A stretch of 64,000 bases of DNA from Lasiodiplodia sp. COLG20 (GCA_009801085.1 VNWV01000004.1:2046001-2110000); one strand, 5' to 3'; positions 47,271-58,268 are shown, counted from the stretch's first letter. Made by a program: numbers and translations. The notes: generated by a model not told the origin, from the letters alone.

Positions 47271-47828
47271 AATTTAACCGACAGATTGGCGCTTGAAGCT
47301 GGTCTGCGACGGGGAAAGTCAAGGTTTAAGCATACTGTGCACGATTTGGTGAGGCTACTGTGATGAGTCACATGTGGGACTTTCTCAGACCTGCAAGAGG
47401 AGCGCGATGCAGAATTCTGATGAAAGTGGGGTGCTGCTTACCGAAGCTAAAGTCTGCAGGATCCGAGAGTACTAAAAATACTAACCAGCAAAGCTCAGCA
47501 GTCCAAATCTTGAGTGAAATAAGGGAAACTCCACCCGCCTAGTGTCTATTTTTGGAATATGAGGTCGGCACTGGAGCCTAAAGCTTGTGCTGAATTGGTT
47601 AGGGTATGCTGTTTTAGTTCTCTGGTGCTGAATCCCTGGTCGGGGTTTCTCCTCTTCCAGATTCAATGTTTGTCGCGTTGATTGGAGGCCAAAATCTACA
47701 TGGAATCTCAACGAAGCGAGTGTAGCTGAGGCTTCTTCCCCGTAATAGTGACGAAAAACTTACGAAACAATCCACGAGAATGCAATGAGTTTCACCAGTA
47801 AAAGCTACCAAATCCCAGGCTGTATTAC
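47271..47828. other. intergenic region, nothing recognised
   Basis: No domain-bearing frame is seen. It joins the 5' side of the HET relic to the 3' end of the next minus-strand gene, so remnants of the HET promoter may lie here. Confidence 0.45.
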
Positions 47829-48901
47829 TCAACGGCCCTGCTGCTGCTGAAGCTGCTTAATAGCCGCCCAAACAGCGGTAAGCTGCTCCTGCATGTTATC
47901 CATCCTATCCTTAAGTTCCTTATTCTTACCCTTAAGTTCCTTATGCTCACTCTTAAGCTGCTCATGCTCCTCATGCGACATCAACTCGCCCTGCTGGACC
48001 TGCTCGCCCTGCTCACCCTCCTGGCCCTGCTCGCCCTCCTGGCCACCAGTGATAGCGTTACGCTTACGGAGGTCACAGCCACGGTTCTTGACGCGGCACC
48101 ATGCGCATGTTGCTGAAGGCTTGCCATCACTGCCGACTGGTTGATGTTCAGGCTTAAATGTCTTGCACTCAATGCCCTTGGCCTTACACTCTGAGCAGGG
48201 CGGCTTGACAATCTGATGCGTGTCAGTACGAGCGCTTCAGCCAAATAATATGTGAAGGATGTACGAACCATGCCCTTGTTGGTCTCCATGATCTGTCCAG
48301 CGTAGTGGTAGCGGCGCTGGAAGTCCTTCTTGGCGCCATCGAAAATAGCCGCCGACACGTGCCAAAAGTCCTTCTTGTTGGTTGTAGATGGCCTGATCAT
48401 GGTCATACCAGCAGCAGCAGCGGGCTTCGGGCGCAACAGCGTAGAAAGATCGTCACGTTGTTCTCCATTCTGAAGCTCAGCTCTACGTTGCTGTTCGTCG
48501 TGAGGCTCCTCTGGCTGTTCTCCATGTTCTGACTCGGCTTCAGGACCGCTGCTACGAACGTCCAACCATAGCCAGTGGGACTGCGAGGTTCGCAGATTGC
48601 GTTTGACAAGCACATAGTATTGGAGGACAGTGCTGCTTGTGATAGGGACTTGCTTGTTGGTTTCCGGGTCTGTGCATGACAAAAGGATCTGAGAGGGCCG
48701 GCATCCAAGGATGGAGGCAGCTTTGGCGCAAACACGCGAGTATGAAAGTTGAGTGATGACCGTGAAAGGCGAGTCGGGTTCGGGTCCTTCGCAGACTTTC
48801 TCTGCCATAAATGGCCAAGGATCGTTTGAGGTCTCTGGAAAGCACAGCACGAGCGAGAAGTCGCATAGAGCGTACAACGGAGGTGAGGGAATACCACCCA
48901 T
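47829..48901 (-). CDS. six-cysteine module plus coiled coil, paralogue-like
   Basis: This protein of about 338 residues has unknown function. Exon 1 is 48901-48269; the intron is 48268-48213 (56 nt, GTTCGT donor, CTGAC branch, CAG acceptor) and exon 2 is 48212-47829. The N-terminal 115 residues look like a compact beta-rich domain (FSLVLCFPET ... ILLSCTDPETNKQVPITSS ... WLWLDV). A charged linker follows, then AGQIMETNKG leading straight into CSEC, KAKGIEC, CAWC, RVKNRGCDL: six cysteines spaced as two C-x2-C-x5/6-C sets. The C-terminus is a Gly/Glu/Gln repeat and a Lys/Glu/Leu coiled coil ending in Gln-rich QLQQQQGR. The protein at 25446-27177 has the same order, including GRIMETEEG before its cysteines, so both belong to one family. 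Zinc binding and DNA binding are possible but not shown. Confidence 0.78.
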
Positions 48902-49097
48902 GACTAGCGGTGTCGTGGGGACGTAAGAAGCTTGGGCTGGGCTGGCGGACGCTGTAGGCCTTGGGCTGTGCGTTAGGGCTCGCGATTGACTTGATTGGCA
49001 AACGCAAGCGCTTGAGCTTGGAAGTCAGTCAAATGGGCTCAAAATGCCCGCTTGATTGACCGCTTGTCAAGCGTCGCTATGAAATGATGTGATGATG

Positions 49098-49186
49098 CGC
49101 AAAGCTGAGGAGGTGAATGGGTGATGTATTTGGCTACTGAAAGAGAAAGCACCAAATACCTCTTTCCCTGTCGCACCTGCCAATAG
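49098..49186. repeat. dispersed repeat fragment (copy C)
   Basis: This is about 90 bases related to 30150-30240, sharing AGGAGGTGAA, GGGTGATGTATT, AGAAAGCAC and CACCTGCCAA blocks with scattered substitutions. It lies in the 480-bp space between two divergent genes and may therefore sit in their shared promoter. Confidence 0.65.
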
Positions 49187-49383
49187 CGGAAGCAAGCCGA
49201 AAAATACCCAGGAAACGGCATGTACCTAGCCTAAATGCAGCAACTTCGGCCGCGTGGTCAGTCCGCTGGGCTTTGCTGTTTCACCTGCTCGTCAGCGACC
49301 ATTTCCTCTACATCCCATGCCAGCGCCGCTCACCAATAGCCAACGACAGCAGACGGTCACGGCGGTGGCTCCGAAGCTGAACC

Positions 49384-50271
49384 ATGGATTCCGCCAACAC
49401 AGTGACCAACGCGGACGCGCGAACGTCAATGAAGAACGCTCGGTACTGGCTTGGGCTGACTGACGAAGCTTTCGATTCACTTCGGGACGACATTCAAGAC
49501 GAGCTCAACAATGTATTGCCACAGCTTACAGCTAGTGGTCGCAAGGCCGACTCTGGGGGCTCAGACGTGCGCAGTACCGCTAACCGGCCACTTGTTGATG
49601 CTGCACTGGATCGCCTTCTACAGAAGTGGGACGACAGGCTCAACCCACCGCCAGGCAGCAAAGACAAACGTGCGGTCTTATGGGACCTCTTTAGGGATGC
49701 TAAGCGATGGGCTAGGCCACAGCAACTTACTGGACCAAGGAATCGTCTCCAGCTTAGGCCAGCCGGAGCACCCAACTCGCAGGGCCATGACAACGAACGG
49801 GACGAGGCGGCACCCCCAGTCCCAGATAGCCAGCCATCCTTATTGTACTGCTGGAGCGATATCACAATCAGAATCCGCGTCATCTCCCAAGATTCCGAAG
49901 CTCTCGTCCTAATGCCGGCTATGGCGGCTACATCAGAGGAATCTCGCAAGGGCATCATACAAAGAAACAGTTTCCAACTTGGTCTCCTCATGCTGGAGCT
50001 ACAAAAGCATGTTCCGGGTTTTGGAGTATTCAAACCACTCAGCTTTGTCTACCCGGATGATTCAACGACATTGCCTATCAACGGGGACGTTTCCTTGCAG
50101 TATGCCCTCAACATGACTCGAGTCTCCGGCCAGTGGCGACTGGATCTGACCGCTAAGATGGAGGAGAGCAGCGATGACGAGAAAAAAAAGAGGAAAGCCA
50201 CCGAGGAACATAATTCGACAAATGGTAAGCGGACGAGGCTTGTGGGTGATGAATTGATGACGCTGGACTGA
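49384..50271 (+). CDS. hypothetical protein, 295 aa, divergent to the coiled-coil gene
   Basis: This uninterrupted frame of 295 residues starts at ATG 49384 (ACCATGG context). The first 115 residues are charged and helical (ARYWLGLTDEAFDSLRDDIQ). After a Pro-rich spacer, residues 160-260 form a beta-rich stretch: DITIRIRVISQDSEALVL, then FKPLSFVYPDDSTTLPING, DVSLQYALN, and WRLDL. The order and spacing recall the N-terminal domain of the divergently transcribed neighbour (LVLCFPE..., ILLSCTDPETNKQVPITSS, WLWLDV). The tail is Lys/Glu-rich (EKKKRKATEEH) and could be a nuclear signal. I recognise no known family. The two genes are head to head, 482 bases apart. Confidence 0.65.
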   Translation: MDSANTVTNADARTSMKNARYWLGLTDEAFDSLRDDIQDELNNVLPQLTASGRKADSGGSDVRSTANRPLVDAALDRLLQKWDDRLNPPPGSKDKRAVLWDLFRDAKRWARPQQLTGPRNRLQLRPAGAPNSQGHDNERDEAAPPVPDSQPSLLYCWSDITIRIRVISQDSEALVLMPAMAATSEESRKGIIQRNSFQLGLLMLELQKHVPGFGVFKPLSFVYPDDSTTLPINGDVSLQYALNMTRVSGQWRLDLTAKMEESSDDEKKKRKATEEHNSTNGKRTRLVGDELMTLD

Positions 50272-50679
50272 ATATTCCTGCGCACCAACCATCCAGACAC
50301 CGACACCGACAATTTTTAGTTGTGATCGGGTTACCGGAAGACTCGCAATCCAGAAGCAATGTCAAGGACCACACTGAAGTAGTTTTAGCCTCTATAGATT
50401 ATAATACAAATCTAGCTGTTATGCACCCGCAAGATGTTGCCGGTAGAAAGACCAGTGGCAGCGCAAAAATCGCGCAGTCATATCTAATTAGGCAACCATA
50501 CAGACCGATGGACAGAAGGGGCTTATCCGTACAGTAGGGGCCACTGATGTCATCCTACCGGTCGGGGTAGCCTATTCTTCCTTTTAAATATGCGCACTTC
50601 TCCCCAAACTCCCACAATCGGGTCTGTTGTCCCGCAACTCTCAGCTACCGCCGTACCCTCTTCTACATTTTCCACAATC
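50272..50679. other. intergenic and probable leader
   Basis: A TTTAAATA sequence near 50582 is followed by about 90 C/T-rich bases, a typical core promoter and leader for the gene placed at 50680. The in-frame ATG at 50590 lies only a few bases after the TATA-like sequence. No gene is seen in the first 300 bases. Confidence 0.5.
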
Positions 50680-51378
50680 ATGGTCCTCGTCAAGCGCATC
50701 TGTCCTCCGGAGCGACGCAAGGCCGTGATCGCCGTCTCGGTATCGCTCTCGCACCCCACCGTCTCGGTCAACGCTCCTCCAGACCCAGAGCATCCATTTC
50801 AGCTCCGCATCTCGCTGCGGATCGCTCAGACAACCCAGCCAGGAAGACCCATAACTATCCTTACTAACCACACCGTTCTGCATCCTTCGGACCCCTCGGG
50901 CGAATACGACACCCTCTCCCGCGGCGGCGCCGGTCTCGTCTCCACCACGCCCAACAAGCGGTACATTTCCTTGGGCAAATTTCTTTTCCACACCAGGTTA
51001 GACCATCAACCCGACGACCTCAAAAAGCGTCTATTCACGCATCTGATCACCATTCCCGCCGATGGCGCTGTCGAGATCGCGCATGACTTTTCCATCAGCC
51101 GTATCTTCCGCCACGAGCAGCGGCTGACAAAGGACGACGTCGTGGGTGAGTCTTGGAGGGTCGGCCTCGGTTTTGCTGGTTACGTTGGAACCACCTGGTG
51201 GTGCTGGGGTGACCTGGAGGGCGACCTGAAACGGAAACGCCTCCACGTTTGGCACGAAGGCTGCCGCCGCCGTTCACCTGAGCCGGATGTTGATGACACG
51301 TGGGTTCTGGGTTGCGATCCAACGGAACTCATTTTTGAGGATGAGACTGAGGATGCAAGCTTCCGCTTTGTCGAGTAG
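50680..51378 (+). CDS. conserved fungal protein of unknown function, 232 aa
   Basis: The frame opens at 50590, but I prefer the ATG at 50680 (MVLVKRICPPERRKA, context CAATCATGG), because the earlier one falls against a TATA-like element. The protein is beta-strand rich, with little low-complexity sequence: KAVIAVSVSLSHPTVSVNAP, FQLRISLRIA, PITILTNHTVLHP, then YISLGKFLFHTRLD, a Trp-rich YVGTTWWCWGDLEGDL and an acidic C-terminus (LIFEDETEDASFRFVE). The composition and alternating pattern suggest an all-beta globular domain. No signal peptide or membrane span is present. I do not recognise a named family. Confidence 0.7.
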   Translation: MVLVKRICPPERRKAVIAVSVSLSHPTVSVNAPPDPEHPFQLRISLRIAQTTQPGRPITILTNHTVLHPSDPSGEYDTLSRGGAGLVSTTPNKRYISLGKFLFHTRLDHQPDDLKKRLFTHLITIPADGAVEIAHDFSISRIFRHEQRLTKDDVVGESWRVGLGFAGYVGTTWWCWGDLEGDLKRKRLHVWHEGCRRRSPEPDVDDTWVLGCDPTELIFEDETEDASFRFVE

Positions 51379-52251
51379 TGTCACGAATACTTTCAAAGGA
51401 CTTGCAGGTATATGCGGATCGCCTGGCGACGAGTATTGTGCTGCCGTCATTGTGGGTAGTCTTCATGAGCGTTGCAGCATATGATGGCAACGAGCATCGA
51501 GCAGTCCGGTTTCGTGGCGTGCAAGTGCAGAGTGGACTTTGACGAGCGGGCACTTGTAGACAATCAATTTGAAATCATCAATATTAGGATAAATCGGGTC
51601 TCTATAAGAAAAGACGGATTTTGGATTTTAGTGAATGCAAGTGCTTGTGCGGCTTGTGCATTGCCGGTTTAATAGCTGTTGTCATGCGTACACGATGGGT
51701 TTGGAAGTTTTAAGGTCAACGACATCCTAAAACGTGGATCACGGCTGCCCGGAACAAATGATATGTTGTAAATCATGCTCAACTATCCTAAATTCTCTGG
51801 ATACCGGCTAGGCGAAAAAAATGTTGGCTCCATGGTGGGTGGCACAAGCCCACGCATAAATCAATACTTGCTGCGACTGTAGCACCAGTGCAGCCTTGAA
51901 GCAGTGGGGCGCAGTCCTGGTAACACCAATGCGGTGCCCGATATACTGAAAATAGCTCGCCGCTCCTGATATGGTAGGAGTGCATCGCCCCCATCTGTTG
52001 ATCGTGATATTTATTCGGCTCTTTTTCTCGAGGCTGCGGTGTGTTGGTGTCTCACTTCCGACTTTGCCCAGGTATACTTATCACATCAACAACAAATACC
52101 GCAGTCATGGAACCCTCTATCCATCGCTCTTGTAAATTCGTATCTTCCACTAGTAGAATGAAGAGCAGCTAATAAAATCAAAGTGCAAGACGCAGAGTGG
52201 CGGCCCAGCATCGAGTCAGAACATCAAAGACACCCGCTATTTCACAGCGGA
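51379..52251. other. intergenic region, nothing recognised
   Basis: No supportable gene is present. Short frames lack domains. The last 200 bases before 52252 are A/T-rich and presumably carry the promoter of the DUF3433 gene. Confidence 0.5.
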
Positions 52252-55200
52252 ATGCACCAAACATCCTTTCCTTCGCGAAACGACACTTCGCACTGTTCGA
52301 ATTTGTTACCGCGCTCCGATGATTGTGCCTCTGAGAACACTGGCCCATCGGCCGGTATGTGGAACTCACTGTGGCTCCACGGAGGCGTGCTAATCGGCTT
52401 CTCCATCGCTTTTGCGCTCATGGCGACTGCCGTAGGACTGCTGTATTACCTTTCGGAGATAAATGATGGCCTGGCTTCTCAAATAGAATCACGACACTAC
52501 CTGTGGACCTTCGGGCCAACTGCATGTATGCTTGCATTCTTCTTGTTAAGTAAGCCTTGTTCTTCTAACATATCTTAGGCCTCACCATTACCATGAGCCT
52601 TTGGGGTCGAGTCAACTTTGCTTCAAGACAGTTGACGCCGTGGATGGAATTATAAAACGGCCCATCAGCAGCGGAAAAGAACATATTGCTCGACTACATA
52701 TCACCGACCTATCCGGAAATTATGTTGGGCGCTTTTCGAAGAAGACATTGGGTAATCCTCGCTTCTTCTTTCGCCGTTGCACTTCTGAAATTGACGGTAA
52801 TCCACTCTCTTTACATGACTGAGAGAAGGAAGAAGGCTAATTCTTCGCAGATAGCTTTCTCCACTGGTCTTATAGTCTTGGAACCAACGCAAGTCGTCAG
52901 GGAGAACGCAAGATTTCGCCTGTCGTCTAAATTCGATGCGAGTACATTTGACGCTACAAACATGTCAGGTGCGACAATTGTTGGTCCGATATCTTATGCA
53001 GTTGCCACCAAGGGTCTCGAGTACCCTCTCGGTACCGGACCAGACTTCGTCGTTCAGGATTTCGATCCTCAGAGTTTTGCCCCTGAACCCGGCGTCTACT
53101 CGACAGACGTCACCGGCTTCAACCCCAGACTGGATTGCGATATCCTCAACATCAACAGAAGCAGCGTCAAGCCCTATCATGCTCCGTGGATAAGCATCAT
53201 GGGAAATATTTTTATTGCCAACATCACAACACCAAGTTGCAAAATCAACAACGCGATCATTGCGCAGACTGCGGATCACGACTTTATGTATCGGGAAAAT
53301 GCTACGCAGAACTATCAAGGAAACATTCAGAATTACACTTGCAACGACCCAGACTTCCAAATGGCACCGGATTGGCCTCGTCCCAATCACACAGCTTCAA
53401 ATCAGTACGCTGAGCAAAGGATACTGATAACTATGGCTGATGTGCGTTGGCCGCCTGCTAATAATACCATATACAAAGAAACACCATACTTGGAGTCTTA
53501 CCGGATCGAAGCCGTCACAGCAATGCTCTGCCAACCGTCGTACCTCCTGAACACTTACACGGCGAGGAAATACATCGACTCGAACTCTTCTAAAGCCTCG
53601 ATTGAAGTTTCAATGTCCCGCAAAAACACGAGTCGGCTCCTGAATATATCTACAAATCAGTTTTTGGGTGGGCTGATGAATACTTTCCTGCACATGTCAA
53701 TGGGTAATGGGGGTGAAGACTACGTTCTCAGCCATCCAGTACCAAACTTCTTCCAAGTTCTATCTGCCGCCAACAACGAGTCAGGACTAGCACCATTCAT
53801 GGACGTGGAGCTGTTGAAAAACACAAGTGTCAATGTCTGGCAAACTACTGCTGTTCAGTATGCTCGGCAATACTTTATGGTTCCGGTAAATGATTCTGTT
53901 ACCGGCTCAATTTCATACAGTCAGAACCGGCTCCAAGTTAAGCTGGTTCCAGCCATTCTTTTGTCAGCCTTTTTGGGAATGCTCTTCTTTATTGCACTTG
54001 GAGTTTGGTGGTTCAGGCCGCAACCTGCTGTTCCGCACGACCCAGCACCACTTGCTGCAATGGCAACGCTCTTGGCAGCCAGTCCCGGCTTCTCCAAGCT
54101 TATGGGCCGCTTGGGAGCAGCAAGGATGAGCGGTATTCGTGACGCTACCGCTGACAAGCATTTCCAGACTACAGTTTCGAACCGGGCCTTCACCCTCGAA
54201 GTACAAGAGCTTAGACATGAACTCGCCCAGACTTCAGAGAAAGAGAAGCCATTCAAATGGTGGAGACCTTTCGTCACAAAGTCGTGGTTCTTACTTCTTA
54301 CAGCTACAGTGTCAATCACCATCGCGGTATTGCTTATTATCTTGCAGCATATCTCCGACACCCAGCAAGGCGTGATAGACATCTCGCCGGACGCAGGAGT
54401 GGTCCCAAGGTATCTAGCGGCGATGGTAATGCTCTCCCTTTCTACAGTGTTTTCCAGCATTGAGGGCGTATCGGCAATAATGTCCCCTTTTTCACGTCTG
54501 AGAACTGGCAATGCGCTCGCACAGTCGACGATTGAGTTCAACATCGTAGGAAAACTACTTCCTCACGCCATCCTGGTCTCTGCTCGAAAAGCCCATTTCC
54601 ACCACGTCCTCAGTGGCATCGCGCTTTTTGCAGCTGGCTTTTTGACCACCATCAGCTCTGGTCTCTATACAGTCACCAGCGTTTCTGTTTCCGAGGCAGT
54701 GACGCCTAGTCAAGTGGACAGCTTTGACTTCAGCCAGAGCAGCTTGTTCATTGATGATCGCAACGCTGCAGCCATCACAAGTGTTTTAGAGTACACGAAT
54801 CTAAGTTATCCGGCCTGGACGTACGGGGATCTGGCTTTTAACAAGTTGGACGCGCTGGTGGGAATACGTGGAGACGGAATGATCAATTTGAACACCCCAG
54901 CTTATCGAGCCAGGCTGGACTGCACTCCGTACATCATACCGACAAAAAAGATAAAAGTGGACGAGTGGTCGCCGTGGTATGACTGGTCGTCTTACTCGCT
55001 CGACACCAACGTCTCAGTCCGGTGCGCACACATCCCTACCAACCAGACGACGGTGAGTTGGCATCAGCTGTATCAATTCCCCTTCAACCGATCAAGCTTC
55101 TACAGCGGCAAAGCCACAGTCTTCCAATGGGGAGCTAGCCCAAATGTATATGTTTACGGCGATGGCGGATTCGAAAGTCAAGGCGCTGGGGTTTACTACC

Positions 55201-56225
55201 AGATGCGAGACGGCTCAGCCGGCGGTTTCGGGTGCCCGACTTTCGGCTTCACCGTCGCATCCTCAGATGTGACCCCGGGCCGGTCAAGCAACAACAGCAT
55301 GATCCACACTAGCGCGACAGCCGTCATGTGCACGCAATATCTGGAGCAGGTCACCGTCAACGTCACCCTCCGGGCCACAGACTTGTCCATCGACCCCAGC
55401 AGATACCCACCCGTGCCCGACGAGACGACGCGGAAGCGCCTGAGGAATCCCGCTACGAATGGAAGCGAGGTATGGGAATGGCTGCCCAACGTCTTCTTGA
55501 ACCGCATGGTGGATCTCAGCCCGACACCCCAGCTGCAGCGCTTCGACAGTAGGGACCGCGATTACATCAACAAATATCACTACGCGCAAATCGTAGGCAT
55601 CGACGGCTTCGTGAAGACGCTCGTCGACGGCAAAGCAGGCGTCCCCATCGACTCGCTCCTCGGCGAGGAAAACCAGGGCGCGCTCATCGAGGCCGGGAGC
55701 AGGCTCTACTCCGAGTACATGGCGCAGGCCATCTCGAACAACATGCGCAACGCGAGCAGCTCGACCAACACCGTCGGAGACAAAGAATACGACGATGACT
55801 TCGACAGGGCTCCAACCTTCCAGGGAACGTTCACCCACGCGCCCGGCAGCCGCTGGCGCCTCCGCCAGAACCGCGGCCCGGCCATCGCGCTCGAAGTGTT
55901 GCTATTTTTGCTCGCGGCTATCGCCTTGCTCCTCGCCTTCGTCAGCTGGGACCGCGCCGACGTGCTGCCGCACAATCCGTGCTCGATTGCCGGCACGGCG
56001 AGCTTGCTGGCAGGCAGTGAGGTGTGCTCGAGAAAGTATGTGCCCGAAGGCGCTGAGTGGTGGTCGGACAAGGAGAGGAGGGATGCGGGGCTGTGGGAAG
56101 GGTGCAGATTGCGGATGGGGTGGTATCGTGACGGTGGCGATTATCCCGCGGATCAGGATGGTGAGGGGAGGAGGTTTGGGGTGCATGTTAAGGGAGAAGG
56201 GGAAGACGGAGTGACGCAGGGGTGA
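52252..56225 (+). CDS. DUF3433 multi-pass membrane protein with an in-frame stop
   Basis: This is a large fungal membrane protein of the DUF3433 family, of unknown function. Predicted exons are 52252-52525, 52579-52796 and 52851-56225, which would give about 1288 residues. Intron 1 (53 nt, GTATGC, CTAAC, TTAG) joins YLWTFGPTAC to LTITMSLWGRVNFASRQLTP. Intron 2 (54 nt, GTAATC...GCAG) joins LLKLT to IAFSTGLIVLEP. Between them a TAA at 52653-52655 interrupts the frame after PWMEL; the same frame resumes as NGPSAAEKNILLDYISPTYP, the family's conserved segment. A longer intron (52550-52671) could skip the stop but would delete conserved sequence. The domain appears twice: helices near the start, near residue 540 (FLLLTATVSITIAVLLIILQ) and near the C-terminus (AIALEVLLFLLAAIALLLAF). 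The gene may be a recent pseudogene, or the stop may be an assembly error. Confidence 0.75.
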
Positions 56226-56380
56226 GGAAAGGAGGAAGGATGAAAAGAGCTATTTGAACTGGCAGCCGAAAGCCTTACCGCGGGCCATAAGCTTACTTGG
56301 ATTTATGGAGAGACTTTACATACTGCCACCTCACAACCCTCACCTTCTCCATACCCTCAATCTTTATGTACGCCCTCCGT

Positions 56381-57611
56381 TCACACGGCATGGCGCATCG
56401 CTTCATTTGCTAAGCCCTCGAATGTACCGAACTCGATTACTGCGCCGAAACTACAATGAATTTAGCCCAAGCACATTCAAGAGACGACTGATTCCAACTT
56501 ACCCATGACACTCGACGTGCTTCAGTAATTTACCCGCCAAGTCTTGAAGTTGCTTTACTTCAAGGTTGTTGAATTCAGGATGGCATCTGATGTGATTCCA
56601 AGCTTGCACCGGCGTTATCTCCTCGGCTAAGCCCAAGTTCGAAGAAAGATCCAGAAGGCGATCCAAGCCCGTGTCGGGTACCTCCCAGCTTGGGGGTCCA
56701 TTGGTCTGTGCGGTTGGTCCGGAAGAGCCTCTAAAGAGCAAAGGCGCAGAAGCTGTAAGGGCGTGCCCGGCAGGTGGCGAGGAATCGTTCAAAGTCTGCT
56801 CCATATGTGACAAGCAAGGGCTTTCGAGACTGAGTGACAGGCGTATCAGCTGTTGTAGACATCGGTAGGGTACGGTTGAACACTCACGTTAGCACAAAGT
56901 CAACACCAAGGCTCGCCAAATCAGAGTCCTTCATGCAGGTTGAAGCTTTTCCAGAGGGATCCGAATAACCACGATTACATGCAACACTCGTATTGCCGGC
57001 CTCTTGTTGGTTTACCTTGGGCTTCTGGCTGTGAAGCGTGGGAACTGCCGTTTGTGGTAAGACAGCCGCTTGTCGCACGCGAATTCTACGTTCTGTGCGA
57101 ATGTCCTCGATGGTGACGACAGATCTGGTTGACAGATCCTCGGGACTTGAAACATCAGAGGTTACTCCATCTGACTCGGGCCACGGCACTTGAATTCCAT
57201 GGCGGTCCAACGTTGCTTTCAGTGTTTTCACGGCAGCATTAAGCCTCTGGGTCTCTTGCATCAAATTTGCTTCGTTGGTTCGAAGTTGAAGAACCTCGAC
57301 CTCTAACGCCTTTGTGTAAGCTTCTTTTCGCTCACGATGGGTTCTGAAATCCCTGTTAGTAGGTAGGCTAAGGGGAACCCAGTTACGGGCATACCGTTGT
57401 GCTCTACGGACTTGTTCCCGGCGCTTGGACAGAGCTTGCTCAGGAGGTTGTTCAGAGTCTAGCCCAGGAGGTTAGTCTTAGCCGATAAAATAGGATTGAT
57501 GTGAGATGGCAATCACGTGAAAACCCTTTCCCAATAGGGAAGTGAAGCCAATCGAGAAGTGAAGTACCCACCCTTTGGACTGCGCAGGTTTGGAAGCCAT
57601 TTGAGTTTCAT
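56381..57611 (-). CDS. bZIP transcription factor
   Basis: This nuclear bZIP regulator has about 318 residues in five exons: 57611-57572, 57458-57395, 57343-56888, 56829-56503 and 56450-56381. Introns are 113, 51, 58 and 52 nt, and all junctions keep frame. The basic region KRREQVRRAQRTHRERKEAY is split by intron 2 and runs into leucine heptads (LEVEVLQLRTNEANLMQETQ). The position that is Asn in most bZIP basic regions is Val here, as in a common ascomycete subgroup. The C-terminal part has that subgroup's conserved FVLTLESPCLSHM, GHALTASAPL and EITPVQAWNHIRCHPEFNNL, and the last exon adds GFGAVIEFGTFEG. The start is doubtful: ATG 57611 fits the frame (MKLKWLPNLRSPK), whereas ATG 57600 gives the more typical MASKPAQSKG but is out of phase by one base. 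Targets are unknown. Confidence 0.85.
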
Positions 57612-58268
57612 TGCGGAGCCGGAAACCCAGCGAAACTCTGCTGGTGAAGAGATTGCGGTTCGTCGGTGACGTCTTGGGGCCGGAACTCTTCGTGGTGAGT
57701 CAAATCGGTGTATAAAGGTGGTAAAGTTTTAGAAGAGAGTACCGGAATCCGTTGCGGGCTGAGGATATAGCTCTAGATTGTCAAGGCTGGAGCTCGGTGC
57801 GTTCTTCGAGATAGCTTGATGATGGAATGTGTTGGAAGAGTGCGCGGGGCGCAGGGTCCTGCTTACCCGCCCCATCGGTCATGTGATGCGACTAGGAGCG
57901 TGATTACGTTGGATGGCTGAATCCTGAGGCGTAGCACGTTTCTTAGCGGCTCCTACCCGATCACTGATCAAATATTACCTTTTTGGGAATAGCGGCACAC
58001 CAATCAAAGCTTAAACTGGCGCCGGGTATAAGCCTCGCTGAATTCGGAAACAATGATCGAATAATCAATCCTTTAGTAGAACAAAACGTTGCTATAATCG
58101 AATATGCACTTGAACCGCCACACAGCGGGCTGTGGTAGCAACGTGTGCTATGGCGGTGCTGAACTGAGGGATTTGGCGGTATAAAAGGTACGAAGGCCGC
58201 ACTCCCAAAAGACATTCGAAAGACAAGTCACCTTCTCATCATTCATCTACATCCAGATCATCGCCACC
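57612..58268. other. shared upstream region of bZIP and lactonase-like genes
   Basis: The two flanking genes diverge from here, so both promoters lie in this 657-bp stretch. A clear TATA element for the plus-strand gene is listed separately. No coding frame is supported. Confidence 0.6.
58180..58187 (+). promoter_or_regulatory. TATA box of the lactonase-like gene
   Basis: TATAAAAG lies 82 bases before the ATG at 58269. It is followed by a C/A-rich leader and a GCCACCATG start context. Such a strong TATA element suggests an inducible or highly expressed gene; that is inference. Confidence 0.6.

Noticed and set aside
52550..52578. 29-nt intron in the DUF3433 gene from the GTAAGC donor
   Set aside because: Too short to be plausible; a GTATGC donor at 52526 gives a 53-nt intron with the same phase and better family continuity.
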